Below the pieces are notes generated by a model that was not told where the DNA came from, ran no database searches, and saw only the letters and a program-made list of their open reading frames with translations. A DNA stretch of 64,000 nucleotides from Ruminococcus sp. (GTDB taxonomy: Bacteria > Bacillota > Clostridia > Oscillospirales > Ruminococcaceae). The number at the start of each line of letters is the position of its first letter. Position 1 is the first letter of the stretch. Below are positions 40,846 to 49,403 of this stretch, piece after piece. The stretch covers positions 1-64,000 of the forward strand of contig SVNV01000006.1 of the NCBI GenBank assembly GCA_015066705.1, written 5' to 3'. The translations under genes were made by a program, and so were the position numbers.

Positions 40846-43788
40846 TTAAACCTCCTCCTTCACTTTTTTCTCGTCAAGTGCAGCAATAAGGCTTCTTAGT
40901 CTGATTTTTGCCGCACCAAGATTATTGATTTCGTCAATTTTAAGCTGTGTATAAAGTTTTCCGTTTTCTTCAAGAATAGCTCTTACCTCGTCGGTGGTGA
41001 TTGCATCAATACCACAGCCAAAGGAAACAAGCTGAACAAGCTGCATATCGTCATTATGGGAAACATAATCAGCCGCTCTGTAAAGTCTTGAATGGTAAGT
41101 CCACTGATTAAGAACGTCCAGAGAAGGTGTTTTTACAAGTGAAGAAACACTGTCCTCTGTAATAACTGCAAGTCCCAGTGAAGCAATAAGCTTGTGGATA
41201 CCATGGTTGATTTCAGGGTCCACGTGATAAGGTCTGCCGGCAAGAACAACAATACCCTTGCCTTCTGCTCTTGCGTCCCAGATTATATCAGAAGCCTTCT
41301 TTTCCAGGTCTTCCTTAAACTTACGCATTTCAGCATAAGCCTTATCAAGAACAGCCAGAACCTTCTTTTTGGTAATTCCGTAACCTTCAAGAGCACCTGC
41401 AACAGCCTTTGCGGTATGGTTTTTAAAGTTGATGTCGATATAAGGCGAAATGAAATTCTTTTCGTTAAGCTCTTCCATATTTGCCTTTAAAAGCTCAGGA
41501 TAGTAAGCAACAACCGGACAGTTGAAGTGGTTATCGCTTCCGCCCTCGTCAACGTTATAGCTCATACACGGATAGAAGATAAAGTCAACGTCCTTTTCAA
41601 GCAGGCTGACAATATGTCCGTGTGCAAGCTTAGCAGGGTAGCAGACGGTATCTGACGGAATAGTCTGCTGTCCCTTGTAGTATGTATCTCTTGTTGACTG
41701 CTCGCTGAAAACGACTTCAAAGCCTAAATCTGTCAGCATACTATGGAAAAACGGCATAAGGTCATAGAAGCTGAGAGTAAGAGGCAGACCGACCTTTGCA
41801 ACCGGCTTTTCAGGTTTTGTGTTTTCGATTTCGAGAATCTTTTTATATTTGTATTCAAAGAGGTTTTCGCTTATGGTGTCAACCTTTATTCCGGCACCTC
41901 TTTCACAACGGTTTCCGGAAATAAACTTGTGACCGTCAGCAAATCTGATAATTGTAAGGTTACAGTGCGCGCCACAGCCGTTACACTGTGTATTCTTAGC
42001 GGAATATCCGAATTCCTTAAGCTCATCGGCAGTAATCAGCTTTGACTTTCCTCTTGATTTTTCCATAGCGTACAAAGCACAGCCAAAAGCACCCATAAGT
42101 CCTGAAATAGCAGGTCTTATAACGTTTCTGCCAAGTTCCTGCTCAAAGCATCTCAAAACAGCGTCGTTCAAGAAGGTTCCGCCCTGAACAACGATATTCT
42201 GTCCGAGCTCGTCAACAGATTTAGCTCTGATAACCTTATAGATTGCGTTTTTGATAATTGATGATGAAAGCCCTGCGGAAATATCCTCAACAGATGCGCC
42301 GTCTTTTTGCGCCTGTTTTACTGAGCTGTTCATAAATACAGTACATCTTGAACCGAGGTCAACAGGCGATTTTGCAAAAAGACCAAGTCTTGCAAAATCA
42401 GCGATAGTGTAACCCATTGCCTGAGCAAAGGTCTGTATAAAGGAGCCACAACCTGATGAACAAGCCTCGTTAAGCATAATCGAGTCGATAGCTCTGTTTT
42501 TAATTTTGAAGCACTTGATATCCTGACCGCCGATGTCAATAATAAAGTCAACATCAGGGCAGAAGAATGCAGCAGCCTTATAGTGAGCAACAGTTTCAAC
42601 AAGTCCGAAGTCGATTCCAAGACCTGCCTTGATAAGCTCTTCGCCGTAGCCTGTTACGCATGATGATTTAATAATGAGATTATCGTTTTTAAGGTTGTAA
42701 ATTTCTCTTAATTTCTCAGCAATTACATCGAGAGGCTGACCCTTGTTAGAGCCGTAATACTGATAGAGAAGTCGTCCCTCAGGAGTGATAAGAACTAACT
42801 TTGTAGTGGTTGAGCCTGCGTCAATGCCGAGGTAAGCATCTCCCTCATATTCCTTAAGGTCTGCATATTTAAGGTCTGATTTACTGTGTCTTTCGATAAA
42901 CGCCTGATATTCGCTTTCTGCTGTGAAAAGAGGCTCGCCCACGGCGATATTGTCCTCTGTTTTTGCATTTACAATCTTTTCGAGAGCCTCGTCCATTGTC
43001 ATTTCATCTGAAAGCTGTTCGGCCTGCAAAGCTGAGCCGTAAGCCATAAAGCAAGGCGCAAGCTCAGGAAAAACAGCATTTTCTTCGCTGAGGTTAAGTG
43101 TAGTTACAAAAGCCTTGCGAAGTCCCTTTAAGAATGAAAGAGGTCCGCCGAGAAAAAGAACCTTTCCCTCGATTTTTCTTCCCTGTGCAAGTCCTGAAAC
43201 CGTCTGGTCAACAACCGCCTGAAATATTGATGCGGCAATATCTTCTTTTCTTGCACCCTGATTGAGAAGTGGCTGAATGTCCGACTTTGCAAAAACACCA
43301 CATCTTGAAGCAATAGGATAAAGCTTCTGAGCGTCAAGTGAAAGCTCGTCAAGCTCGTCAGGTGTAACTCCTAAAAGTCCTGCCATCTGGTCAACAAAAG
43401 CACCTGTACCGCCTGCGCAGGAGCCGTTCATTCGCTGTTCAACTCCGCCTGTGAGGAAGATAATCTTAGCGTCCTCACCGCCAAGCTCAACAACAACGTC
43501 AGCGTCAGGGTATGATTTATTAACAGCTACAAAAGCTGAATATACTTCCTGAACAAAGGAAATTCCGCTTGCGTTAGCGATACCCAGACCGGCAGAGCCT
43601 GTTATAGCAAGTCTGAATTTTTCACCGGGGTAAAGGTCACGGATAATTTTAAGCTGTTCCGCAACAGTTTCCCTTACCTTAGAGAAATGTCTTTCATATT
43701 TAGTATAGACGATTTTTTCATCGTCGAGAATAACAGTTTTAACGGTAGTTGAACCAACGTCAATACCAAGGCAATAAATTTTATCCAT
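40846..43788 (-). CDS. Acyl-CoA dehydratase activase, tandem ASKHA domains (BadF/BadG type)
   Basis: 980 residues with two activase units: the first starts CLGIDVGSTTVK, the second YLGIDAGSTTTK near residue 325. The activase [4Fe-4S] cysteines are in NGSCAGGTGAF and NEACSSGCGSF. The remaining C-terminal 350 residues form a DUF2229-type region with ARAEGKGIVVLAGRPYHVDPEINHG. It hydrolyses ATP to inject a low-potential electron into the partner dehydratase. Long family members of this kind are conserved in Clostridia but not assigned to one reaction. Confidence 0.85.
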   Translation of the reverse strand: MDKIYCLGIDVGSTTVKTVILDDEKIVYTKYERHFSKVRETVAEQLKIIRDLYPGEKFRLAITGSAGLGIANASGISFVQEVYSAFVAVNKSYPDADVVVELGGEDAKIIFLTGGVEQRMNGSCAGGTGAFVDQMAGLLGVTPDELDELSLDAQKLYPIASRCGVFAKSDIQPLLNQGARKEDIAASIFQAVVDQTVSGLAQGRKIEGKVLFLGGPLSFLKGLRKAFVTTLNLSEENAVFPELAPCFMAYGSALQAEQLSDEMTMDEALEKIVNAKTEDNIAVGEPLFTAESEYQAFIERHSKSDLKYADLKEYEGDAYLGIDAGSTTTKLVLITPEGRLLYQYYGSNKGQPLDVIAEKLREIYNLKNDNLIIKSSCVTGYGEELIKAGLGIDFGLVETVAHYKAAAFFCPDVDFIIDIGGQDIKCFKIKNRAIDSIMLNEACSSGCGSFIQTFAQAMGYTIADFARLGLFAKSPVDLGSRCTVFMNSSVKQAQKDGASVEDISAGLSSSIIKNAIYKVIRAKSVDELGQNIVVQGGTFLNDAVLRCFEQELGRNVIRPAISGLMGAFGCALYAMEKSRGKSKLITADELKEFGYSAKNTQCNGCGAHCNLTIIRFADGHKFISGNRCERGAGIKVDTISENLFEYKYKKILEIENTKPEKPVAKVGLPLTLSFYDLMPFFHSMLTDLGFEVVFSEQSTRDTYYKGQQTIPSDTVCYPAKLAHGHIVSLLEKDVDFIFYPCMSYNVDEGGSDNHFNCPVVAYYPELLKANMEELNEKNFISPYIDINFKNHTAKAVAGALEGYGITKKKVLAVLDKAYAEMRKFKEDLEKKASDIIWDARAEGKGIVVLAGRPYHVDPEINHGIHKLIASLGLAVITEDSVSSLVKTPSLDVLNQWTYHSRLYRAADYVSHNDDMQLVQLVSFGCGIDAITTDEVRAILEENGKLYTQLKIDEINNLGAAKIRLRSLIAALDEKKVKEEV

Positions 43789-43837
43789 TTCTTCTCACGT
43801 CTTATGTAAAAAACGTTCTCCTTCCAGAGTTAATTTT

Positions 43838-43853
43838 TGCCAATATTATGGCA
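43838..43853. promoter_or_regulatory. Palindrome upstream of the activase gene
   Basis: TGCCA, six bases, TGGCA in the leader of the activase gene. A TATAAT with a weak -35 lies about 20 bases further upstream on the minus strand, so this could be a roadblock operator. No regulator is known for it. Confidence 0.35.
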
Positions 43854-43973
43854 TTTTAAGTATACATAAATTATTATAACACATTCTTTTATAAATTAAA
43901 AGGGCTTTTAGCAATTTTTATGCGTATTTTTCAGTTATACTTGAAAACATTTTGTTATTTGGTTATAATAAAA

Positions 43974-43998
43974 AGGAGGGGAAGACTTTTCCTCTCCT
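43974..43998 (-). terminator. Terminator of the ytaF-like gene
   Basis: 10-bp stem including wobble pairs, minus strand followed by TTTTTATTAT. It overlaps the stop codon of the gene. Confidence 0.7.
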
Positions 43999-44596
43999 AA
44001 ATATGAAATGTAAGCATTACTCCAAGCATTATCAGCACAAGTCCGTCAAGGACAGACAAATCCACATTTTTTATGCGTTTTGAAAAGAGCTTGCCGATAA
44101 AAAGCCCCAGATATATTGCAAAAATCCCGCCGAAGAAGTTAAGGACAATAGACCAGATTTTCTGATTTTGTGAAAATCCAAGACCTGCTGCGATTCCCGA
44201 CAGAAAGCAGTCGGTCGAGAGAATTCCTGCAAGAAAAAAGGCTTCTTTTACGGAAATATCCTTTGAATTATCCCTGTCGGCTTTGGTTTCGTCGAGAAAA
44301 ATAGCGGTTATTCCGTGTTGTTTTTCTTTTACGAATTTTCGTATAATCCTTTTTGAAATCATCAGTAGTCCCATTAAAACAAGTAGACTTCCGCCGACAG
44401 TCTGAGCTGTTTCCGGGGAAAAAAGACGGCTGAGAAGCTCTGCAATCACAAGAGAAAGCCACAAAACTCCGCTTCCTACAAGAGAAATGACAGCGGCACT
44501 CAGAAAATTCACTTTTATTTTTGCAAGCCCGTAGGTAAGGGCTGCGGCAAAGCAATCAATGCTTACGACAATGACTAAAAGTATTACCTCTGACAA
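43997..44596 (-). CDS. YtaF-like sporulation membrane protein (MntP superfamily)
   Basis: 199 residues, six transmembrane helices with a central charged loop. Two internally similar halves carry DCFAAALTYGL and STDCFLSGIAAGLGF, the paired Asp-containing motif of the MntP/YtaF superfamily of small cation exporters. YtaF is a conserved membrane protein of spore-formers, which agrees with yabP/yabQ at 54.7 kb. I start at the TTG 44596 that follows AAAGGTG; a GTG 18 bases upstream is part of that site. Confidence 0.75.
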   Translation of the reverse strand: MSEVILLVIVVSIDCFAAALTYGLAKIKVNFLSAAVISLVGSGVLWLSLVIAELLSRLFSPETAQTVGGSLLVLMGLLMISKRIIRKFVKEKQHGITAIFLDETKADRDNSKDISVKEAFFLAGILSTDCFLSGIAAGLGFSQNQKIWSIVLNFFGGIFAIYLGLFIGKLFSKRIKNVDLSVLDGLVLIMLGVMLTFHI

Positions 44597-44611
44597 AAAA
44601 ATCACACCTTT

Positions 44612-44641
44612 CACTTTACCTTATGTGGTAAGCGTAAAGTG
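44612..44641. promoter_or_regulatory. Inverted repeat between ytaF-like and birA
   Basis: CACTTTAC and GTAAAGTG, 14-base spacer containing a smaller TTAC/GTAA pair. It occupies the short divergent region (44597-44677), so a regulator could affect both genes. Function unknown. Confidence 0.4.
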
Positions 44642-44677
44642 TGTTAAAGAGGCGTTTTATAGAGAAAGGACGGAGAA

Positions 44678-45538
44678 ATGAACCTTAAATTCAAAAATCC
44701 CGATACTTTGAAGCAAAACACAAGGGAAGAAGCTTTAAATAAGAAAATTGAAAATTCATCTCTTTCAGTCGAGGGGATTTATGCTCTTTATGAAAACTGT
44801 CCTTATGAAATTGAAATAAGAGATACTGTTACCTCAACAAACACCATTCTCAAGGATATGGCAAAACAAGGCAAGGCTGAGAATTTTGTACTTATTGCAA
44901 AAGAGCAGACGGAAGGCAGAGGCAGGCTTGGACGACGCTTTGAATCTCCGGACAAAACAGGGCTTTATATGTCGGTCTTGCTACGCCCTGAAATGAAAGC
45001 TGAAGAGTCTTTATTCATTACAACCTCGGCGGGAGTGGCTGTTTCAAGGGCGATAAAAAAGCTTTCCGACGGAAAATCAAACCCGAAAATCAAATGGGTA
45101 AACGATATTTTCGTAAATGATTTGAAGGTCTGCGGAATACTCACCGAGGCGTCTGTCAATTACGGAAATGGCTGTCTTGAATACGCTGTTCTGGGAATAG
45201 GTGTAAATATGTATTCTTCGGAACATCTTAAAAAAAATCTTCCGAAAATAGCCGGCGGTGCTTTTGACAAAGGTATTGAAAACCTGCCCAACAGACTTGC
45301 CTGCGAAATTTTAAAGGAGCTGGAATTCTGCCTTGATGTTAAAAACAGGAAGGAAATCTTAGCTGAATATAAAAAACTCTCCTACCTTGACGGCAAGAGA
45401 GTCAATGTTATTTCTCCTAAGGGAACCTATCCTGCAACTGTGGTGGAAATTGACGACAGCTTCGGTCTTGTGGTAAAAACGGACGACGGAGAAATAAAAA
45501 TCATTTCGTCGGGGGAAGTTTCGGTAAGAGCAAAATAA
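44678..45538 (+). CDS. birA: Biotin--[acetyl-CoA-carboxylase] ligase (BirA), no DNA-binding domain
   Basis: 286 residues. The catalytic domain begins at STNTILKDMA and has the biotinyl-AMP loop GRGRLGR (80-86) and KWVNDIFV, followed by the C-terminal SH3-like part. The N-terminal 45 residues are not a helix-turn-helix, so it is a monofunctional (group I) ligase and cannot act as a repressor. No biotinylated partner is encoded in the window. Confidence 0.93.
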   Translation: MNLKFKNPDTLKQNTREEALNKKIENSSLSVEGIYALYENCPYEIEIRDTVTSTNTILKDMAKQGKAENFVLIAKEQTEGRGRLGRRFESPDKTGLYMSVLLRPEMKAEESLFITTSAGVAVSRAIKKLSDGKSNPKIKWVNDIFVNDLKVCGILTEASVNYGNGCLEYAVLGIGVNMYSSEHLKKNLPKIAGGAFDKGIENLPNRLACEILKELEFCLDVKNRKEILAEYKKLSYLDGKRVNVISPKGTYPATVVEIDDSFGLVVKTDDGEIKIISSGEVSVRAK

Positions 45539-45566
45539 AAAGAGTAGGATTTTTCCTACTCTTTTT
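45536..45566. terminator. Bidirectional terminator between birA and the TraB gene
   Basis: 13-bp perfect stem (AAAAAGAGTAGGA and its complement) with a four-base loop; A/T tracts on both sides. Confidence 0.85.
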
Positions 45567-45570
45567 TGTA

Positions 45571-46626
45571 TTACTTGTATTCTACTCTTTCGTATTTCAC
45601 GCCTGCATTATCGAGGAGTGCGAGAATACCCGTATCGCCCACGAAATGTGCAAGTCCCACATAGTAGAAAACACTTTCGTCGCCCTTTGAAAGTTCAATA
45701 AGCTTATCAGCCATAACCTTATTTCTCGAATGAATCATACGCTGGTCGTATTCCTCCATAGCGAGGATTTCCTCTTGGGTCATAAGACTTTCGTCGGTCT
45801 CTTCATTAAGCAATTCGTCAAGCCTTTCCAAATCTCCGCTTGCCCATGTCTCGTACAAATCTCTGAGCTCTTCGGTGTAGGATTCACGGGTGTAATCAAG
45901 GTAAGATGAAAGCAGAAGTTCATTCACCTCGTCAGAAAATCCAAAAAGAACATCCATCTGAGCTTCGACGCTTTCAACCTCAATTATACGCTTTTTGTCG
46001 CTTTTTGCTTTCTTGAGGAAAAAGCTGTCAAAACTGTATTCTGCTGATATTTCCGATTTTTTACCCAGGTAATCTTCAATAAAAGTCTGCCATGCGACAG
46101 GCTTCATATAGTCGTAGGAAGGGGTGAAAATATCCCATTCCTTCATCTTTTTTACAAGTGCATTGTAAAGCTCGGGACTGATGTGGTCACGGATTGATGT
46201 GCCGTCTGAATAAACCAGACCTTGTGAAAGTGCAAGCTGTGCAGCAAAATTTTTTTCAAAAGCCACGACATCACATTCAACAGCAATGGCGTCGCTCTGA
46301 TTGTAAGCGTCCATAATTACCTCAGGCAGAGAATATGCTTCCTTAGGAAGAGCGTGCATACTTCCCATAAAGTAAATGTCCTTACCGCTTTTTGTTTTTA
46401 TTTTCCACAAGGCGGGCGTAATATCAGACTCAGGGAGCTTTTCTACTGGGAAAAGCTTATCCTCGTCAGGCTTTTTGGTAGTGGTTTCTACAGGCTTTGT
46501 AGTTGTGGTTGTTGCGGAGGGGCCAGAAACCTTCTGGTGGTCGGGAGCCGCCTCGCTACAGCCTGCTGAAAGGAGCATACCTGCCGCAAGTAAAGCGGCA
46601 AGTATTCTTCTTTTTAAATTTTTCAT
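45571..46626 (-). CDS. TraB/GumN family lipoprotein
   Basis: 351 residues, lipoprotein signal (LLSAGC, C23) and a Thr/Pro/Lys-rich linker. The TraB/GumN domain is shown by the GSMHALP motif (GxxH), followed by SDAIAVECDV, and the closing YYVGLAHFVGDTGILALL. TraB proteins are suspected metalloproteases that degrade peptide pheromones or toxins; activity here is unproven. Single gene. Confidence 0.85.
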   Translation of the reverse strand: MKNLKRRILAALLAAGMLLSAGCSEAAPDHQKVSGPSATTTTTKPVETTTKKPDEDKLFPVEKLPESDITPALWKIKTKSGKDIYFMGSMHALPKEAYSLPEVIMDAYNQSDAIAVECDVVAFEKNFAAQLALSQGLVYSDGTSIRDHISPELYNALVKKMKEWDIFTPSYDYMKPVAWQTFIEDYLGKKSEISAEYSFDSFFLKKAKSDKKRIIEVESVEAQMDVLFGFSDEVNELLLSSYLDYTRESYTEELRDLYETWASGDLERLDELLNEETDESLMTQEEILAMEEYDQRMIHSRNKVMADKLIELSKGDESVFYYVGLAHFVGDTGILALLDNAGVKYERVEYK

Positions 46627-46651
46627 TAAAGTTACCTTCTTTTAGAAATTA

Positions 46652-48004
46652 TCACTTTCCGAATTTTAACATACCTTTTTTCTTTTTCTTGTCGAATTTT
46701 GACTTTTTGTTGAAATCAAGTGTAAGTGTGAAAATCTTATCAGATGTGAAAATCTTTACAGCAACAGTCATACAGATTGCAAGAAGAACAACCTGATAGA
46801 TTACACCACCCCAGAAAAGTGTGGTGTTTCCGAACATAATGTTGTCGGAAGCGATAAATGTATGTGTAAATGGAATTGCGTAAATAAGGTATTTTACAGC
46901 TGGTGCAAGTGACTTGATGTCGATAAGCATTGAAATAATGTATGGAATCATTGCCATAAATGTAATCGGCATCATAAGTGTCTGAGCTGATTTTGCGTCC
47001 TTTGCAAGTGCGCCGAGAACAAGTGATACAGAAAGTGAAATAAACAGCGTCAGGAAAAGCTGAATTCCAAGGAGAATGTATCCCGAAGTTGTCATTTTAA
47101 GTCCGAGGTCTGCCAAAATCTGGTCTGAATTTTCAACAGTTCCCATACCTGTATACATACCCTTCATCATCTGATTGAAGCCAATCATATATGCAACAGC
47201 GTTCATTGCGGCAACGATACCTGCTGCAATCATCTTTGATGAAAGTACAGAAAGTCTTGAAACAGGTGCAGAAAGGAGAGTTTCAAGAGTCTTGTCGATT
47301 TTTTCAGTAGAAATAGCTGAAATAATAAGCTGTGATGAAAACATAACAAGCGCGTATACAATGATAGGTAAGAACATACTCTGCATTCCTACAAGTGATG
47401 AAACCATTGACGCTGAAATATCAGCTGACTTGTCGTCAACAATTGTCTTTTCGGAAACAGTTACGATAGTTTCGCTGTTTGCAAGCTGTTCAACTGTAAG
47501 TCCGCTATTTAAAAGGTAAGTTTCCTTGATAACCTGTCTGATTGACTCAACAGCACCCTCGTTATTTGAAACATTTGCAAGAGTAGCTCCCGAAGTCATC
47601 TTGTTAAGGTTGATAAGCTCGACTTTTTCGCCCTTCATAATTTTATTCTCAAAGCCCTCAGGAATAATAAGAACGTGGTTTTCCTTGATTTTTTTAAGCT
47701 CGCTTGCGTAGTCGTCCGACTCAAGTGTAACAAGGTTTACGAGACTCTCGTCGTATTCCTCAGGAAGCCCTGTTTCTTCATTGACCTTTGAAACAGTAAG
47801 TGCCTTGATAATGCTCTTTGAAGTCTCGGAGTTATCCTGGTCGCAGATTGTAATAACAGATGCTTCTTCAATAGCGTCGCCCATAATTCCGCCAAAAGCG
47901 TTACCCACAAACACAAGAAGAAACATAATAGCAATTGTTGTAATAATAGTTGCAGGTGTGAGAAGCTCACGGAGCTCCTTTTTAAGTAAATTAAAGAATT
48001 TCAT
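46652..48004 (-). CDS. ABC-2 type transporter permease (NatB-like)
   Basis: 450 residues. Like NatB it has one N-terminal helix, a large extracytoplasmic domain (about 45-205, with DQDNSETSKSI) and a cluster of five or six C-terminal helices containing KIDKTLETLLSAPVSR and TLMMPITFMAMIPY. Such transporters export Na+, lantibiotics or lipids; the cargo is not evident. Overlaps the ATPase by 14 bases and is translated from inside its end. Confidence 0.82.
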   Translation of the reverse strand: MKFFNLLKKELRELLTPATIITTIAIMFLLVFVGNAFGGIMGDAIEEASVITICDQDNSETSKSIIKALTVSKVNEETGLPEEYDESLVNLVTLESDDYASELKKIKENHVLIIPEGFENKIMKGEKVELINLNKMTSGATLANVSNNEGAVESIRQVIKETYLLNSGLTVEQLANSETIVTVSEKTIVDDKSADISASMVSSLVGMQSMFLPIIVYALVMFSSQLIISAISTEKIDKTLETLLSAPVSRLSVLSSKMIAAGIVAAMNAVAYMIGFNQMMKGMYTGMGTVENSDQILADLGLKMTTSGYILLGIQLFLTLFISLSVSLVLGALAKDAKSAQTLMMPITFMAMIPYIISMLIDIKSLAPAVKYLIYAIPFTHTFIASDNIMFGNTTLFWGGVIYQVVLLAICMTVAVKIFTSDKIFTLTLDFNKKSKFDKKKKKGMLKFGK

Positions 48005-48746
48005 CAGCTTCTACACTTCCTTTCTTAACAACAGCTTCAAATACTTCTTCAAGGTTTTTTGCGTTGTATTTCACTTTAAGCTCTGAAGGTGTACCTACTT
48101 CAAGAAGGTGTCCCTTGGCGATAATACCTACTCTGTCTGAAACAAATTCAATTTCAAGCATATTGTGTGAGCTTAAAAGGAAGCTCATTCCCTCAGCAGC
48201 AAGGTCTTTAATCATACGTCTGATTTCAATAGCGTTTAAAATGTCAAGTCCGCTTGTAGGCTCGTCAAGGATTGCAAGAGCAGGTCTTGACATAACGGCT
48301 CTTGAAAGAAGAAGCTTTCTTGACATACCTCTTGAATAGCTTCCGATTTTGTCATCAATTCTGACGCCGAGGTCGCTCATTTCAACAGCTCTCTCAACGT
48401 ATTCCTTGGCATCCTGTGGATTTTTAGCATAAATATTAGCCATAAATTCAAGATAGCCTCTACCTGTCATTGTCTTGTAAGCACCGGCCTCGTCAGGAAG
48501 ATATGTGATGTTCTCACGAACCTTTGCAGGCTCGGTAAGAATACTATGTCCCTCAACAACAGCGTCGCCCTCAGTAGCAGACAAAAGTGTAGAAATCATT
48601 CTGATTGTAGTAGTTTTACCTGCACCGTTAGGACCGATGAGAGCAAAAATCTCACCTTTTTTTATGTCAAAGCTTACTTTTTCAGATGCATAAACACCTT
48701 TTTTATACATCTTGGAAAGGCCTTTGACTTCAAGTACATTTTCCAT
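47991..48746 (-). CDS. ABC transporter ATP-binding protein (NatA-like)
   Basis: 251 residues: Walker A GPNGAGKTT, signature SRGMSRKLLL (SRGMS instead of LSGGQ), Walker B ALAILDEPTSGLD. Starts at the ATG 48746 behind AAGGAG; seven further codons upstream lack a site. It pairs with the overlapping NatB-like permease to make a two-gene exporter. Confidence 0.88.
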   Translation of the reverse strand: MENVLEVKGLSKMYKKGVYASEKVSFDIKKGEIFALIGPNGAGKTTTIRMISTLLSATEGDAVVEGHSILTEPAKVRENITYLPDEAGAYKTMTGRGYLEFMANIYAKNPQDAKEYVERAVEMSDLGVRIDDKIGSYSRGMSRKLLLSRAVMSRPALAILDEPTSGLDILNAIEIRRMIKDLAAEGMSFLLSSHNMLEIEFVSDRVGIIAKGHLLEVGTPSELKVKYNAKNLEEVFEAVVKKGSVEADEIL

Positions 48747-48933
48747 ATGCAAATACTCCTTATTCATATTTCTGTAAAATACATAATATCACGTTCACAC
48801 AAATTTTGCAATAGTTTTTTGTCATAATTTACAATTTTAAACTCCCGAAACATTTTGACTTCTTTTCGGAAACTTTTCGTAATTTTCGGCAGTCTATATC
48901 AAAAAAATACTATATGGGTAAAAAAACGGACAG

Positions 48934-49014
48934 ATGTTGAAAACTATAAAAACTTTGTTGAAAACACCCTTTGAAATGGGGAGCTTTCAACGTTTTCAAC
49001 ACAGTTTTCAACAT
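48934..49014. repeat. Cluster of four TGTTGAAAAC motifs in a large inverted repeat
   Basis: ATGTTGAAAACT (48934-48945) pairs exactly with AGTTTTCAACAT (49003-49014). A second pair, TGTTGAAAAC (48956-48965) and GTTTTCAACA (48992-49001), lies inside. The units are two forward and two inverted copies of the same decamer. The region sits in the 656-base gene-free gap 48747-49403. Confidence 0.7.
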
Positions 49015-49219
49015 TTTGATTGAGAAGCTTTGGTTTTGGTAAACAATTAGCAATATTTCATTTACAAAATATCCAAAAAAATTCGTAGGCTTTTCCAAAA
49101 AAGAAGGAGAATTTTTGTGAAAACAGATAATTGACAAGGATTATTTTGGCTGTAAAGTCAAAAAGCTTTGGAATAAATTAAACCCCAAAATCAATTCGGG
49201 CAGTTTTGATTTGCAAAAA

Positions 49220-49252
49220 TTACGAAAATTTCGTAAACAGCGAAAAGCTGTT
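49220..49252. repeat. Two adjacent small palindromes upstream of cheA
   Basis: TTACGAAA-A-TTTCGTAA (49220-49236, perfect 8-bp arms) followed directly by AACAGC-GAAAA-GCTGTT (49236-49252). They lie about 85 bases upstream of the cheA -35 box. The intervening sequence and the stretch 48780-48930 show nothing coding. Confidence 0.55.
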
Positions 49253-49336
49253 AAGTCTGTTTTTGGGTTAAAATAAGTAGAAACTGTAAAATTCAGCAAA
49301 AAAATGCACAAAATTAGTAATTTTGCTACAAAACAC

Positions 49337-49365
49337 TTGATTTGTTTGATTTTTTTTGGTATAAT
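49337..49365 (+). promoter_or_regulatory. Promoter of the chemotaxis operon
   Basis: TTGATT, 17-bp spacer ending in TGG, TATAAT, about 39 bases before the cheA start. A sigma-A type; no sigma-D (flagellar) consensus was seen. Confidence 0.75.
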
Positions 49366-49403
49366 TATTGCACAATACTATCAATATAGAAAGGAGTGTT
49401 AAT

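Noticed and set aside
39613..43788. Frameshift between the activase and dehydratase genes
   Set aside because: The second gene has its own well-spaced ribosome site and abutting start, so a real gene split is more likely than a sequencing error.
48934..49014. Replication origin (DnaA-box cluster)
   Set aside because: The decamer TGTTGAAAAC does not match TTATCCACA, and no dnaA, dnaN or recF gene is near.
48910..49137. 75-residue minus-strand frame in the repeat region before cheA
   Set aside because: Composed of the inverted repeats, low complexity, no ribosome site.
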